Shown here: piece by piece, positions 35,464 to 45,184 of the stretch
Layout of the letters: every line of letters starts with the position of its first letter
How positions within the stretch are numbered: the first letter of the stretch is position 1
NCBI RefSeq assembly: GCF_010728325.1
Contig: NZ_AP022570.1
Location: 5,332,001 to 5,396,000 of the forward strand
Source of the DNA: Mycolicibacterium poriferae
GTDB lineage: Bacteria > Actinomycetota > Actinomycetes > Mycobacteriales > Mycobacteriaceae
DNA: 64,000 bases
Reading direction: 5' to 3'
The notes under the pieces: model-generated
Databases searched by the model: none
What the model saw: only the letters and a program-made list of their open reading frames with translations
Told to the model about the DNA's origin: nothing
Position numbers and translations under genes: made by a program

Positions 35464-38267
35464 TCGGGCAGGTACTGCTCGAGCAGCCACCACGGCAGCG
35501 CGTTGGATTTCGTGATGCCGCTGAGCGCCGCGATGCTCGCCGGCTTCGGTGTCCGCTCCAACTCGGGAGTCTGCGGGTCAGATCCGTAGAGACCGAATTG
35601 CAGGTCGTATCCGTCGGCCCACTCCAGGTTGTCGACGAACGACCAGTAGGTGTAGCCACGGATGTCGGTTCCGTGGGCCACCAGATCCTGCACCACCGCG
35701 ATGTGGTTGACCAGGTAGGACGGTCGCTTGGTGTCGTCGTCGTCGGCGATACCGTTCTCGGTGATCCACAACGGCTTTCCGTAGGAGGCGGCAACCTCGA
35801 GGACCTCACGGAATCCGCCCGGATCGGTCGGCTGGTTGAAGTCGCTGCACGTCGGCGAGTCCGCCGAGCAGCGGATCGGAAACCCGCGCAGGAACGGGAA
35901 CCCCGGCACCGGAGCGACACCGAAGCCGAACATCGGCTGCGAGCCGTAGTACTGCACGCCCAGGAAGTCGACCTTGTCGGCCATGTGGGCGAACAACTCC
36001 CCGTCGTCCCGGACGCCGTCGAAGTCGACGTCGACCCAGCCCTCGATGACCGCGTTGGGGAACCAGCCGTTGTAGAAGTGGTTCCAGGCGTCGGCGGCCT
36101 GTACGTCCAACCGGTTCGCCGCATTGGCCGGCCGCGCCGGGATCATGTTGTGGGTGAACCCGACGAACGCCGCGGGCCCGTCGGCGCGGGCCACGGTGGT
36201 GTCCCAGGCGTGGATCGCGTCGTAGGCCTTGACGTGGCCGATGGCCTGGTTGACCAGGAACGTCGAGGCCAGGTCGGGACGCAGGACCCCGGGCGGCCAG
36301 TTGGGCACCACCCACGGGATCGCCAGGAACTCGGTCAGCACCGGCGAGAAGGGTTCGTTGACCGTAGCCCAGTTGTCCACCTGGTCGCCGTACTTCCACG
36401 CGAGGTAGGCAGCGTACTTCTCGAACTCCTGCGGCGTCGTCGACGACAGCCATCCGGCCGCCGGGGCCGGGAGTCCCAACTGGATCAACGGGCGGGCAAC
36501 GATGGGATCGTGCACCCACAGCGGCAGCGTGAAGTGGTTGACCGTCACCATCGGTTCCAGTCCGTGCGCACGCAACGCGTCGAGCACCGCCCGGTAGTGG
36601 GCGACCTCGTCCTGATCGGCGAGCGCGTCGAGAGCCTGCAGGTCCGACAGGCTGACGGTGCCGTCCTCGTCGGAGATGTCCACCACGGCGGTGGAGTCGG
36701 GGAAGATGCGGCTCCACTCGATGCCGATGCGGAAGGTGTTCATGCCGAGTTCGTCGCGGGCCAGCGCCGCGTCGCTCTCATAGGACACATACGCCCCCGG
36801 CCCGTTCTCGGGGACGCCGCCGACGAGCCCCAGCAGCCGGTTCAGCGGGTCGTGCACCCAGCGGTACCAGTCCGATCCCGGGTCGACCGGTGAACCCGGA
36901 CCGCCCTCGGCCTGGAACCCCGAATGCGCTACGCCCCAATGGAACTCGTCGGGGAATGTAAGGTCGATGCCGGCGACCGGCTCGACGGTGACGGTGATGG
37001 TGCGCTCGATGCGGTCGCCACCGCCGGGGTAGAGAAGCTCGCCGACGATCGGCACGAACTTCAGCAGCCCGAACAGACCGTGCACGTGCAGTCCGGCGTG
37101 CTCGTCACTGACGAGCACGGTGAATGTGTCGGTTCCGCCCAGCGCGGCCATCGCGTTCATGGGCCGGTAGACGAAACCGCCGTCGGCGTCCACGGTCACC
37201 GTGCCGCCATTGAGGGGTCTTCCGATGACGGTGTAGGTCAGTTCGTCGCCGTCGGCGTCCTCGACGCCCACGTTGCCGGTCACCACCACCTCACCGTCGA
37301 CGGTGAGGCTCTGGGTATACGGCAGAGGGTTGGCCACGACGCTGGGGGTGGAGTTGAAGAACTCCCGGCGCACCCAGGCGAGCAGTCCCCACGCCGCCGG
37401 GTCTGCCGAGGGGGCGGGCGGGCCTGCAGTGAACGGCCGGAACACCGCGTCGACCACGCTGGTGATGAGGTCCTTGACGTAAGTCAGCCCGGTGCGCAGG
37501 TCGAACGCCGTAGGCCACGGCCGCCAGGAAGGCACCGCGGGATCGACCACGGCCGGTGCGGACGCCGCGCTGTCGGCCACCGCGACCGTCGCGGCGGCGC
37601 GCCGCTCGCCGGTGAGCGCCGCGGTAGGGATGTCGGCGTCGGTAAGAGCCACCGGCGCCCGGTCACTGGTGGTCGCGACATCGGCGACCTCGTCCACAGG
37701 CGTGGTCTGCTCGGTGCGCCGGGCCGCGGCCGGCGTCCCGTCCGTCTCGTCGACGTCGCCGGCGACATCGGCGGTGCCGTTCTCACCGGGTTCCTCGGCA
37801 TCGTCGACGTCGGGTCTGTCCCCGCCCACGTCGGTCACGTCGCCGGCGTCCGGCGCATCCTCGACGCTGCCCGCATCATCGGCCTCGTCATCGACGGCGG
37901 GCACGTCCTCGGCGACATCCGGGTCGGTCTCGTCGGCGACCTCATCGTCGAGGGCGTCGTCGGCGACCTCATCGTCGAGGTCGTCGTCGGCGAAGTCGTC
38001 GTCGGCGAGGTCATGGTCGACGTCCTTGTCTGCGGCGTCGGTGCCGTCCTCGCCCCCGGCATCCCCCGGCGACCACGTATCCGTCGGTGAGGCGCCGCCG
38101 GGATCAGGCGACGCGGACGACGCCGGGGACTCCGCCGCGGCAGCCGACCCGTCAGAATCCTCACTCGCCCATGCGACGCCGGTACCGGTGAGGACCGCGG
38201 CCCCGACACCCAGGGCCACCGCCAGGCTCCCGACCCGGCCGACGAACTGCGCAGCATCCATCCCCAC
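35460..38267 (-). CDS. Secreted modular glycoside hydrolase family 1 protein
   Basis: A 935-residue exported protein. A signal peptide (VGRVGSLAVALGVGAAVLTG, ending in AWA) spans residues about 8-34. A strongly acidic Asp/Glu-rich segment (about 60-170, with DDDFADDDLDDEVADD) follows. Then come an Ala-rich stretch, the mycobacterial linker AWGLLAWVRREFFNSTPSV, and a VCBS/Ig-like domain (VEDADGDELTYTVIGRPLNG). The C-terminal half is a GH1 barrel with acid/base Glu638 in NWATVNEP and nucleophile Glu837 in ITENG. It would be a retaining beta-glycosidase at the cell surface or outside. It lies downstream of fprB. Confidence 0.85.
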   Translation of the reverse strand: MGMDAAQFVGRVGSLAVALGVGAAVLTGTGVAWASEDSDGSAAAAESPASSASPDPGGASPTDTWSPGDAGGEDGTDAADKDVDHDLADDDFADDDLDDEVADDALDDEVADETDPDVAEDVPAVDDEADDAGSVEDAPDAGDVTDVGGDRPDVDDAEEPGENGTADVAGDVDETDGTPAAARRTEQTTPVDEVADVATTSDRAPVALTDADIPTAALTGERRAAATVAVADSAASAPAVVDPAVPSWRPWPTAFDLRTGLTYVKDLITSVVDAVFRPFTAGPPAPSADPAAWGLLAWVRREFFNSTPSVVANPLPYTQSLTVDGEVVVTGNVGVEDADGDELTYTVIGRPLNGGTVTVDADGGFVYRPMNAMAALGGTDTFTVLVSDEHAGLHVHGLFGLLKFVPIVGELLYPGGGDRIERTITVTVEPVAGIDLTFPDEFHWGVAHSGFQAEGGPGSPVDPGSDWYRWVHDPLNRLLGLVGGVPENGPGAYVSYESDAALARDELGMNTFRIGIEWSRIFPDSTAVVDISDEDGTVSLSDLQALDALADQDEVAHYRAVLDALRAHGLEPMVTVNHFTLPLWVHDPIVARPLIQLGLPAPAAGWLSSTTPQEFEKYAAYLAWKYGDQVDNWATVNEPFSPVLTEFLAIPWVVPNWPPGVLRPDLASTFLVNQAIGHVKAYDAIHAWDTTVARADGPAAFVGFTHNMIPARPANAANRLDVQAADAWNHFYNGWFPNAVIEGWVDVDFDGVRDDGELFAHMADKVDFLGVQYYGSQPMFGFGVAPVPGFPFLRGFPIRCSADSPTCSDFNQPTDPGGFREVLEVAASYGKPLWITENGIADDDDTKRPSYLVNHIAVVQDLVAHGTDIRGYTYWSFVDNLEWADGYDLQFGLYGSDPQTPELERTPKPASIAALSGITKSNALPWWLLEQYLPD

Positions 38268-38332
38268 TGCTTACCGCTCCCGGAACCCTCGGGCGGGGCC
38301 TTTGGTGAAAGAGGTTCAGCGGCGAAAGTGAT

Positions 38333-40012
38333 TCAGCGCAGCAGGCCGGCGAGCAGGCGCTGACGCAGGGGCCGGCTCGGCGCGTCGGCGGCGGCGTCGA
38401 GCATGTCGGGCACGGCGGTGAACTTGTCCCGCGGGCGGGTGGGCCCGCCTCGGGTCCGCTCGGCCTCGTCGATCGCGGCCCAGCCCCGGGCGTCGATCAT
38501 TTCGGGTTTGCGGCCACGCACGAATCGGCCGATCGCCCCGGGCTTGTGATGGGGGTCCCGCAGTCGACCCTCGTTGTAGTCGGCCACCAGGTTGTGCACC
38601 GTTTCCGCGGCGCACGACTTGTTGGTCCCGATGAAGCCCGTGGGGCCGCGCTTGATCCAGCCCGCGACATACGTTCCGGCAAGCGGCCGCCCGGACGCCG
38701 GTTCGAGCACCCGACCACCCGCATTGGGCACCACGGCACTCGCCTCGTCGAACGGCAGCGCGGCGATGGCTTTGCCCCGGTAGCCGATCGAGGTCAACAC
38801 CAAGCCCGCCGGCATCTGCTCGACCTGATCGGATCCCGTCACGGTGAACTCGACGCCGGTGGCCTCGGTGTCCCCGAGGATCCGCGCGGGTGTCAGACCG
38901 TAGGCGAGCCGGATGCGCGGCCGCGTGATCGGCGCGCTCGCCGATCCGAGCTTCGACAAGACCTCGAGCTTGTTGCGGGTCAGCGCATCGGTGGTGGCGG
39001 CCAGGTCGGCCGAGACGCGCTCGTGGTCGAGCGCATCGAGAACCACCTCGCAGGTCGAGGTCAATCCGATCAGTTCTGGCAGCGTGAACGCCGAAGCCGC
39101 CGGCCCCCGGCGGGCCGCGATCACCACTTCCTGCACCTGCGACGCGCGCAGCGCGGCCAGTGCGTGATCGGCGATGTCGGTGCGCGCCAGCGTGTCCGGA
39201 TCGGCGGTCAGGATGCGCGCGACGTCCAGCGCCACGTTCCCGTTGCCGATGATGACGACGCGGTCACCGCTGAGGTTCACCGGGAGGTCGGTGTAGTCGG
39301 GGTGCCCGTTGTACCAGGCCACGACCTCTGTGGCAGTCGCGGTTCCGGCGAGGCCCATGCCCTCGACCTGCAGGCGTTTGTCGTTGGGCGCCCCGACTGC
39401 GTAGAGGACCGCGTGGTGGTGCTCGAGCAGCTCGTCGTGCGTGATGTCGGACCCCACCTCGACGTTGAGGTAGAACCCGAAACCGTCCTTGGCGGCGATC
39501 CTGTCGAACAGCCCGGTGACCCGTTTGGTGGTCTGATGGTCGGGTGCGACGCCGGCGCGGACCAGGCCGTAGGGGGTCGGCAGCTTCTCGAAGACGTTGA
39601 CCCGCACGCCTTCCTGGGTCAGCAACTCATCGGCGGCGTACATCGCCGCCGGCCCGGAGCCCACTACGGCCACCCGAAGCGGACCACCGGGGCGCCGGTA
39701 CACCACCGGCGCGTCCAGCACCGGCGCGAGCTTCGACGTCGGCGGCAGCTTGCCTTCCCGCTTCGGATAGAACGCCGCGTTCAGCTCGATGAACGGCAAC
39801 TGCTCGGGTGTCAGTTTCGTGTCGGGAGCGATGGCGCCGACGGGGCACGCGGAGACACAGGCCCCGCAGTCCACACAGGCCGCCGGGTCGATGTAGAGCA
39901 TCTCGGCGGTGGCAAAGCCCGGCTCGTCGGGTGACGGATGAATGCAGTTCACCGGGCAGGCGTAGACGCACGACCCATCGCTGCAACACGACTGGGTGAT
40001 GACGTGTGGCAT
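38333..40012 (-). CDS. fprB: Ferredoxin/ferredoxin-NADP reductase FprB
   Basis: A 559-residue fusion. The N-terminal ferredoxin domain has two Cys clusters (CCSDGSCVYACPVNCIHP and CVDCGACVSACPVG) for Fe-S centres. The remainder is an adrenodoxin-reductase-like flavoprotein with FAD motif VVGSGPAAMYAADELL and NADPH motif IIGNGNVALDVARILT, ending in the GPTGFIGTNKSCA region. It passes electrons from NADPH to ferredoxin and monooxygenases. A diiron oxygenase gene lies 24 nt upstream, as in M. tuberculosis, suggesting an electron-transfer partnership. Confidence 0.94.
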   Translation of the reverse strand: MPHVITQSCCSDGSCVYACPVNCIHPSPDEPGFATAEMLYIDPAACVDCGACVSACPVGAIAPDTKLTPEQLPFIELNAAFYPKREGKLPPTSKLAPVLDAPVVYRRPGGPLRVAVVGSGPAAMYAADELLTQEGVRVNVFEKLPTPYGLVRAGVAPDHQTTKRVTGLFDRIAAKDGFGFYLNVEVGSDITHDELLEHHHAVLYAVGAPNDKRLQVEGMGLAGTATATEVVAWYNGHPDYTDLPVNLSGDRVVIIGNGNVALDVARILTADPDTLARTDIADHALAALRASQVQEVVIAARRGPAASAFTLPELIGLTSTCEVVLDALDHERVSADLAATTDALTRNKLEVLSKLGSASAPITRPRIRLAYGLTPARILGDTEATGVEFTVTGSDQVEQMPAGLVLTSIGYRGKAIAALPFDEASAVVPNAGGRVLEPASGRPLAGTYVAGWIKRGPTGFIGTNKSCAAETVHNLVADYNEGRLRDPHHKPGAIGRFVRGRKPEMIDARGWAAIDEAERTRGGPTRPRDKFTAVPDMLDAAADAPSRPLRQRLLAGLLR

Positions 40013-40036
40013 GAAAAACCTTTGTGGGTCTTCTGT

Positions 40037-41065
40037 TTACGCGACCGGCGCCAAGTGCTGGCGCTGTGGCTCACTGCGGTACCGGCTGGCCTGGCCGTCG
40101 ATCCGGCAGATCCGCCACATCAACTTGGCCAGCGGGTTCATCAGACCGGTGTCCTGGGCGAGCATGCGAACGTCACCGAACATGTCTCGCAACATCTTCC
40201 GGGAACCGGGCGACTTGAAGAAGATCTCCTTGCGCACCGAGCGCGGAATGTCGAATTCCTTCCAGAACGCGCGCGGCGGCACGATGATGGCCGAGCACAG
40301 CACCCGCATCACGACCGGCACATACAGCGACAGCCAGAACCGCTTGCGGCGCGGCAGGTCGGGCACCCGCTTGCGCAGGTACTCGTGGGCGAACGAGATG
40401 TGGCGGGCCTCCTCGGCGACGTGGATCGCCATCACCCGCTCCATGATCGGATGCAGGGACTTGCCCTCACGGAGCACGTTCTTCTGCGTGTGGTCGATCG
40501 GCTCCTCGCCGGCGAGGATGCCGAACCAGAACGGAATCGGCAGCGGCCCGGCAACCAGCGGGATGGCCGGCTGGATCCACTTCAGCAGCCGCGGCATACC
40601 TGGGACGTCGGCACCGATGTGGTTGACCATCTCCTGGAACATCATCGTGTGGTTGCACTCTTCGACCGCCTCGTGCAGGCAGTACCGGTACTCCGGCGAT
40701 CCGTTCGGGACCCAGAAGGCATATTCCATCAGTCCGCGGATCAGGATCGATTCGAAGTGCAGGCCGACCTTGGCCACATTGGCCTGCCGCCACATCCCGA
40801 TCTCGATCTGCCGCTCCACCGGCTGCGACTGGTACCACGGGTGCTGGCCGATCGGATCCGTCGCGGGCAGGATCCAGCGTTCGTCGTTGGGGATGACGGC
40901 AAACTCGGGTGAATCCCAGTCGATGTCGGTGTAGGGGTTGAAATTGCGCCGTACCGACCCCTCGGACAGCGTGTTGAGCATGTCGACGTACTCGGTGTCG
41001 TCGAAGACGTCCATGTTCTTGCGCCAGCGCCGGATGACGCGCGTCCTTGCGGTCTTGACAGCCAT
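40037..41065 (-). CDS. AurF-like diiron oxygenase
   Basis: A 342-residue helical protein of the p-aminobenzoate oxygenase AurF/metal-dependent oxygenase family. Diiron ligands are visible in the E...EXXH pattern: HFESILIRG, EAVEECNHTMMF, and HVAEEARHISFAHEYL. The start at 41065 is chosen for GGGAGG 5 nt upstream; the frame continues 57 nt further. By position it is the Rv0885 homologue. fprB follows closely and could supply electrons. Substrate unknown; N-oxygenation is the family precedent. Confidence 0.85.
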   Translation of the reverse strand: MAVKTARTRVIRRWRKNMDVFDDTEYVDMLNTLSEGSVRRNFNPYTDIDWDSPEFAVIPNDERWILPATDPIGQHPWYQSQPVERQIEIGMWRQANVAKVGLHFESILIRGLMEYAFWVPNGSPEYRYCLHEAVEECNHTMMFQEMVNHIGADVPGMPRLLKWIQPAIPLVAGPLPIPFWFGILAGEEPIDHTQKNVLREGKSLHPIMERVMAIHVAEEARHISFAHEYLRKRVPDLPRRKRFWLSLYVPVVMRVLCSAIIVPPRAFWKEFDIPRSVRKEIFFKSPGSRKMLRDMFGDVRMLAQDTGLMNPLAKLMWRICRIDGQASRYRSEPQRQHLAPVA

Positions 41066-41137
41066 TGCAGCCTCCCGTGCCGTTTTACATTCGTCTGCTC
41101 GCTGTCCAGTAACAGTACCCACGGTCCCAGGAATTAA

Positions 41138-42385
<1,248 letters not shown>

Positions 42386-42474
42386 CCGACCGCCGCGTGT
42401 CACCTCGGTTACGGACTGATAACACAGTAGGGTGACCAAAACATCGGGCCTGCGTCAGCCCGGAGGAGGTCGAC

Positions 42475-43275
42475 ATGCGGGAGCTCAAGGTCGTCGGACT
42501 CGACGTCGACGGCAGGCGGATCATCTGCGAGACCGACGACTCCACCGAGAAGTTCGTGCTGCGCTCCGATGACCGGCTCAAGGCCGCGGTCCGTGGCGAC
42601 AGAGTCGGCTCGAACCAAACCACGATCGATGTCGAGGTCCCCAACGTGCTGCGCCCCAAGGATATTCAAGCCAGGATCCGCGCCGGAGCCTCCGTCGAGC
42701 AGATCGCCTCGGCGTCGGGCGCCGACATCGAGCGGGTGGAGCGTTTCGCGCATCCGGTGCTGTTGGAGCGTTCCCGCGCCGCGGAGCTGGCCACAGCGGC
42801 GCACCCCATCCTGGCTGACGGCCCGTCGGTGCTGACCCTGTTGGAGACCGTCACGACCGCGCTCATCGCGCGCGGGTTGAACCCGGACGACACCACGTGG
42901 GACGCCTGGCGCAACGAGGACGGCCGCTGGACGGTCCAGCTCGCGTGGAAGGCGGGGATGTCGGACAACGTCGCGCACTTCCGCTACGCCCCGGGCGCCC
43001 ACGGCGGCACGGTGTCGGCCTTCGACGACGCCGCCTCGCAGCTGATCGACCCCGACTTCAGCCGGCCCCTGCGCCCCCTGGCGCCGGTTCCCCAGCTGGC
43101 ACTCGAAGAACCCGAGCAGCCCGTCGACCCGCCGGTCGAGCAGCACATCGAGCCGGAGGAAGAGCCCCAGCCGGCCCCCAAGCCGGCGCGTGCGCGCAAG
43201 AGCAAGGCGCGTCCGGCCGTCCCCGCCTGGGAGGATGTGCTGCTAGGCGTTCGCTCCAGCGGCGGCGAGCGTTAA
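42475..43275 (+). CDS. sepH: Cell-division protein SepH (FtsZ-interacting, DUF3071)
   Basis: A 266-residue protein. The N-terminal DUF3071 domain (MRELKVVGLDVDGRRIICE) includes a helix-turn-helix (RPKDIQARIRAGASVEQIAS), as in actinobacterial SepH. The C-terminal third is Pro/Glu-rich and disordered, with a basic KPARARKSKAR end. SepH binds FtsZ and stimulates filament assembly. GGAGGAGG lies 6 nt upstream of ATG 42475. The last 33 nt overlap the 3' end of a convergent membrane protein gene. Corresponds to Rv0883c. Confidence 0.92.
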   Translation: MRELKVVGLDVDGRRIICETDDSTEKFVLRSDDRLKAAVRGDRVGSNQTTIDVEVPNVLRPKDIQARIRAGASVEQIASASGADIERVERFAHPVLLERSRAAELATAAHPILADGPSVLTLLETVTTALIARGLNPDDTTWDAWRNEDGRWTVQLAWKAGMSDNVAHFRYAPGAHGGTVSAFDDAASQLIDPDFSRPLRPLAPVPQLALEEPEQPVDPPVEQHIEPEEEPQPAPKPARARKSKARPAVPAWEDVLLGVRSSGGER

Positions 43276-43530
43276 CAGCGCTATCCATCCGCCCGCGACA
43301 CCGATCCCGGATCCCAGCACGAACCAGCGCCACACCGGTACCGCCCGCCAGCCCCACACCGTCGGCGCCAATCCGCCCACCGCGATGAGGTTGAGCCCCA
43401 CTGCGAGCAACGGGTGCACCCGGGCCAGACCGATGCTCAGCACCACGATCGCCGTCCCGATGACCGCGGCGACGAAGGCGGCGACCGTCAGTCCCGTCGC
43501 CCAGGGCGTCGCATCGTCACGTGTTCTCAT
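43243..43530 (-). CDS. Small membrane protein (Rv0882-like)
   Basis: A 95-residue protein with three membrane segments: WATGLTVAAFVAAVIGTAIV, HPLLAVGLNLIAVGGLAPTV and WFVLGSGIGVAGGWIALLTL. Function unknown. It follows the RNA methyltransferase by 9 nt on the minus strand, an arrangement also found in M. tuberculosis (Rv0881-Rv0882). Its 3' end overlaps the sepH 3' end by 33 nt in antisense orientation. Confidence 0.8.
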   Translation of the reverse strand: MRTRDDATPWATGLTVAAFVAAVIGTAIVVLSIGLARVHPLLAVGLNLIAVGGLAPTVWGWRAVPVWRWFVLGSGIGVAGGWIALLTLAAAGANA

Positions 43531-43539
43531 CGGCCGGCC

Positions 43540-44370
43540 CTATCTCCGGTCTCGCTCGTAGAACGCCAACGCCGCGGCCGTGGCCACGTTGAGCGAGTCG
43601 GTCCCCCTGGCCATCGGGATACGCACCCGCACATCACTGGCGCGCATGGTGTGCTCCTGCAGGCCGGGGCCCTCCGCGCCGACGAGGATCGCCACCTTGC
43701 CGTCGGCCAGTCCGTCCATGGCATCGGCCAGGCGCGGCGCGCCCTCATCGGGCGTCATCGCCAGCAGCCGGAAGCCCGCATCGCGCAACACATGCAGGTC
43801 AGCCGGCCATCGGGCGGCCCGCGCGAACGGGACGAGCAACGCGTGCCCCATCGACACCCGCACAGCGCGTCGGTACAGCGGGTCGGCGCACCCGCTGCCG
43901 AAGACCACCGCGTCCACCCCGAGGCCGGCGGCATTGCGGAAGATCGAGCCGAGGTTCTCGTGGTCGTTGACCCCTTCGAGAACGGCGATCGTCCTGGCCC
44001 CCTCGAGCACCTGCGCGACGCTCAGTTCGGCGGCCCGCGACGCCGAGGCGAGGACTCCGCGGTTGAGATGGAACCCGACCGCCTCGGCCATCACGTCGGC
44101 CTCGACCCGGTAGTAGGGCGCCGACACGCCGTGCAGGTCAGCGCCGAGTTCACCGAGTCGCCGGTCGGTGCCGAGCAGCGCACGGGGAGTGAACCGCGAC
44201 GCCAGCATGCGCTGGACGACCAGAACGCCCTCCGCGATCACCAGACCTTTGCCACTGGGCAGGTCCGGCCTGCGGTCGACGCTGTTGAGGTCACGGAAGT
44301 CGTCGAGCCGCGGGTCGGCGGGGTCGGTGACGTCGACGACGTTCAGCTCGGACACGTGGTGAGCTGTCAT
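43540..44370 (-). CDS. TrmH/SpoU-family RNA 2'-O-methyltransferase
   Basis: A 276-residue SPOUT enzyme. An N-terminal L30e-like RNA-binding region (KGLVIAEGVLVVQRMLASRF) precedes the methyltransferase knot. The family motifs are motif 1 EGVNDHENLGSIFRNAAGLG, motif 2 LVGAEGPGL and motif 3 RIPMARGTDSLNVATAAALA. It would 2'-O-methylate rRNA or tRNA using SAM. It corresponds to Rv0881. Unlike M. tuberculosis, no MarR gene (Rv0880) lies next to it; a divergent DUF2530 gene starts 80 nt away. Confidence 0.92.
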   Translation of the reverse strand: MTAHHVSELNVVDVTDPADPRLDDFRDLNSVDRRPDLPSGKGLVIAEGVLVVQRMLASRFTPRALLGTDRRLGELGADLHGVSAPYYRVEADVMAEAVGFHLNRGVLASASRAAELSVAQVLEGARTIAVLEGVNDHENLGSIFRNAAGLGVDAVVFGSGCADPLYRRAVRVSMGHALLVPFARAARWPADLHVLRDAGFRLLAMTPDEGAPRLADAMDGLADGKVAILVGAEGPGLQEHTMRASDVRVRIPMARGTDSLNVATAAALAFYERDRR

Positions 44371-44450
44371 GCGGCGACGGTGTGACCAGCGGCTATCACA
44401 GCCCCGACACTACCCAGTGGGCGCCGCGCCCCGTGGGTTAGGTTGACGGC

Positions 44451-44720
44451 ATGACCGAGGAGACGCCGGGCGCGGCGGCGGAGAACCCGCAACCGCCCGA
44501 GCTGCCGGCCGCGCTGCTCGACCCGCGGCCGGTCATCGTGGCCATCGCCTGCGGGTGGCTGCTTGCGCTGGTCCTGGCGTTCACCGTCGAGTCGCTGCAC
44601 ACCTGGCGGCCGATCACCATCGCCGGCCTGGGCGTGGGCGTGCTTGGCACGTCGATATTTCTGTGGCAACGTCACGCCGTGCGTCGCGGGAGCCGCGGCG
44701 CCCAGCACGGCCTCACCTGA
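44451..44720 (+). CDS. DUF2530 membrane protein
   Basis: An 89-residue protein with two membrane helices (VIVAIACGWLLALVLAFTVE and ITIAGLGVGVLGTSIFLW) after a Pro-rich N terminus, matching actinobacterial DUF2530 (Rv0879c). Function unknown. It is 11 nt upstream of the SRPBCC gene on the same strand. Confidence 0.85.
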   Translation: MTEETPGAAAENPQPPELPAALLDPRPVIVAIACGWLLALVLAFTVESLHTWRPITIAGLGVGVLGTSIFLWQRHAVRRGSRGAQHGLT

Positions 44721-44731
44721 AGGAGAAGCTC

Positions 44732-45184
44732 ATGGCAGCGCCGCTGTTGCAGGCACAGATCGACATCAACGCACCCGTCTCGCGAGTGTGGGAGCTGGTG
44801 TCGGACCTGGGCAACATGCCGCGGTGGAGCCCCCAGTGCCGCCTGATGAAACCACTCGGCGGCATGCGCCAGGGCGCCCGCACCGTGAACGTCAACCGGC
44901 GCGGAATGCTGTTCTGGCCCACCACCAGCCGCATCACCGAGCTCGTCCCCGAGAAGAAACTGGCCTTCCGGGTCAACGAGAACGGCACTGTGTGGAGCTA
45001 TGAGCTGCAGCCCACCGAGGCGGGCACGCGGCTGGTCGAGACGCGCCACGCCGAGAACGGCGTGAAGCCGATCTCGAACACGTTGGTCAACTCGTTCATG
45101 GGCGGGGTGTCGAATTTCGAGCAGGAACTGATCGAAGGCATGAATTCCTCGCTGGCCCGCATCAAGGCGGCGGCGGAGAACTAG
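44732..45184 (+). CDS. SRPBCC (polyketide cyclase/START-like) family protein
   Basis: A 150-residue protein with AAGGAGA 7 nt before ATG 44732. The fold signature is INAPVSRVWELVSDLGNMPRWSP at the N terminus, then TSRITELVPEKKLAFRV and a long C-terminal helix FEQELIEGMNSSLARIKA. Members bind hydrophobic ligands or act as cyclases and hydroxylases; the ligand is unknown. Its stop overlaps the stop of the convergent DUF3027 gene by 4 nt. Confidence 0.85.
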   Translation: MAAPLLQAQIDINAPVSRVWELVSDLGNMPRWSPQCRLMKPLGGMRQGARTVNVNRRGMLFWPTTSRITELVPEKKLAFRVNENGTVWSYELQPTEAGTRLVETRHAENGVKPISNTLVNSFMGGVSNFEQELIEGMNSSLARIKAAAEN

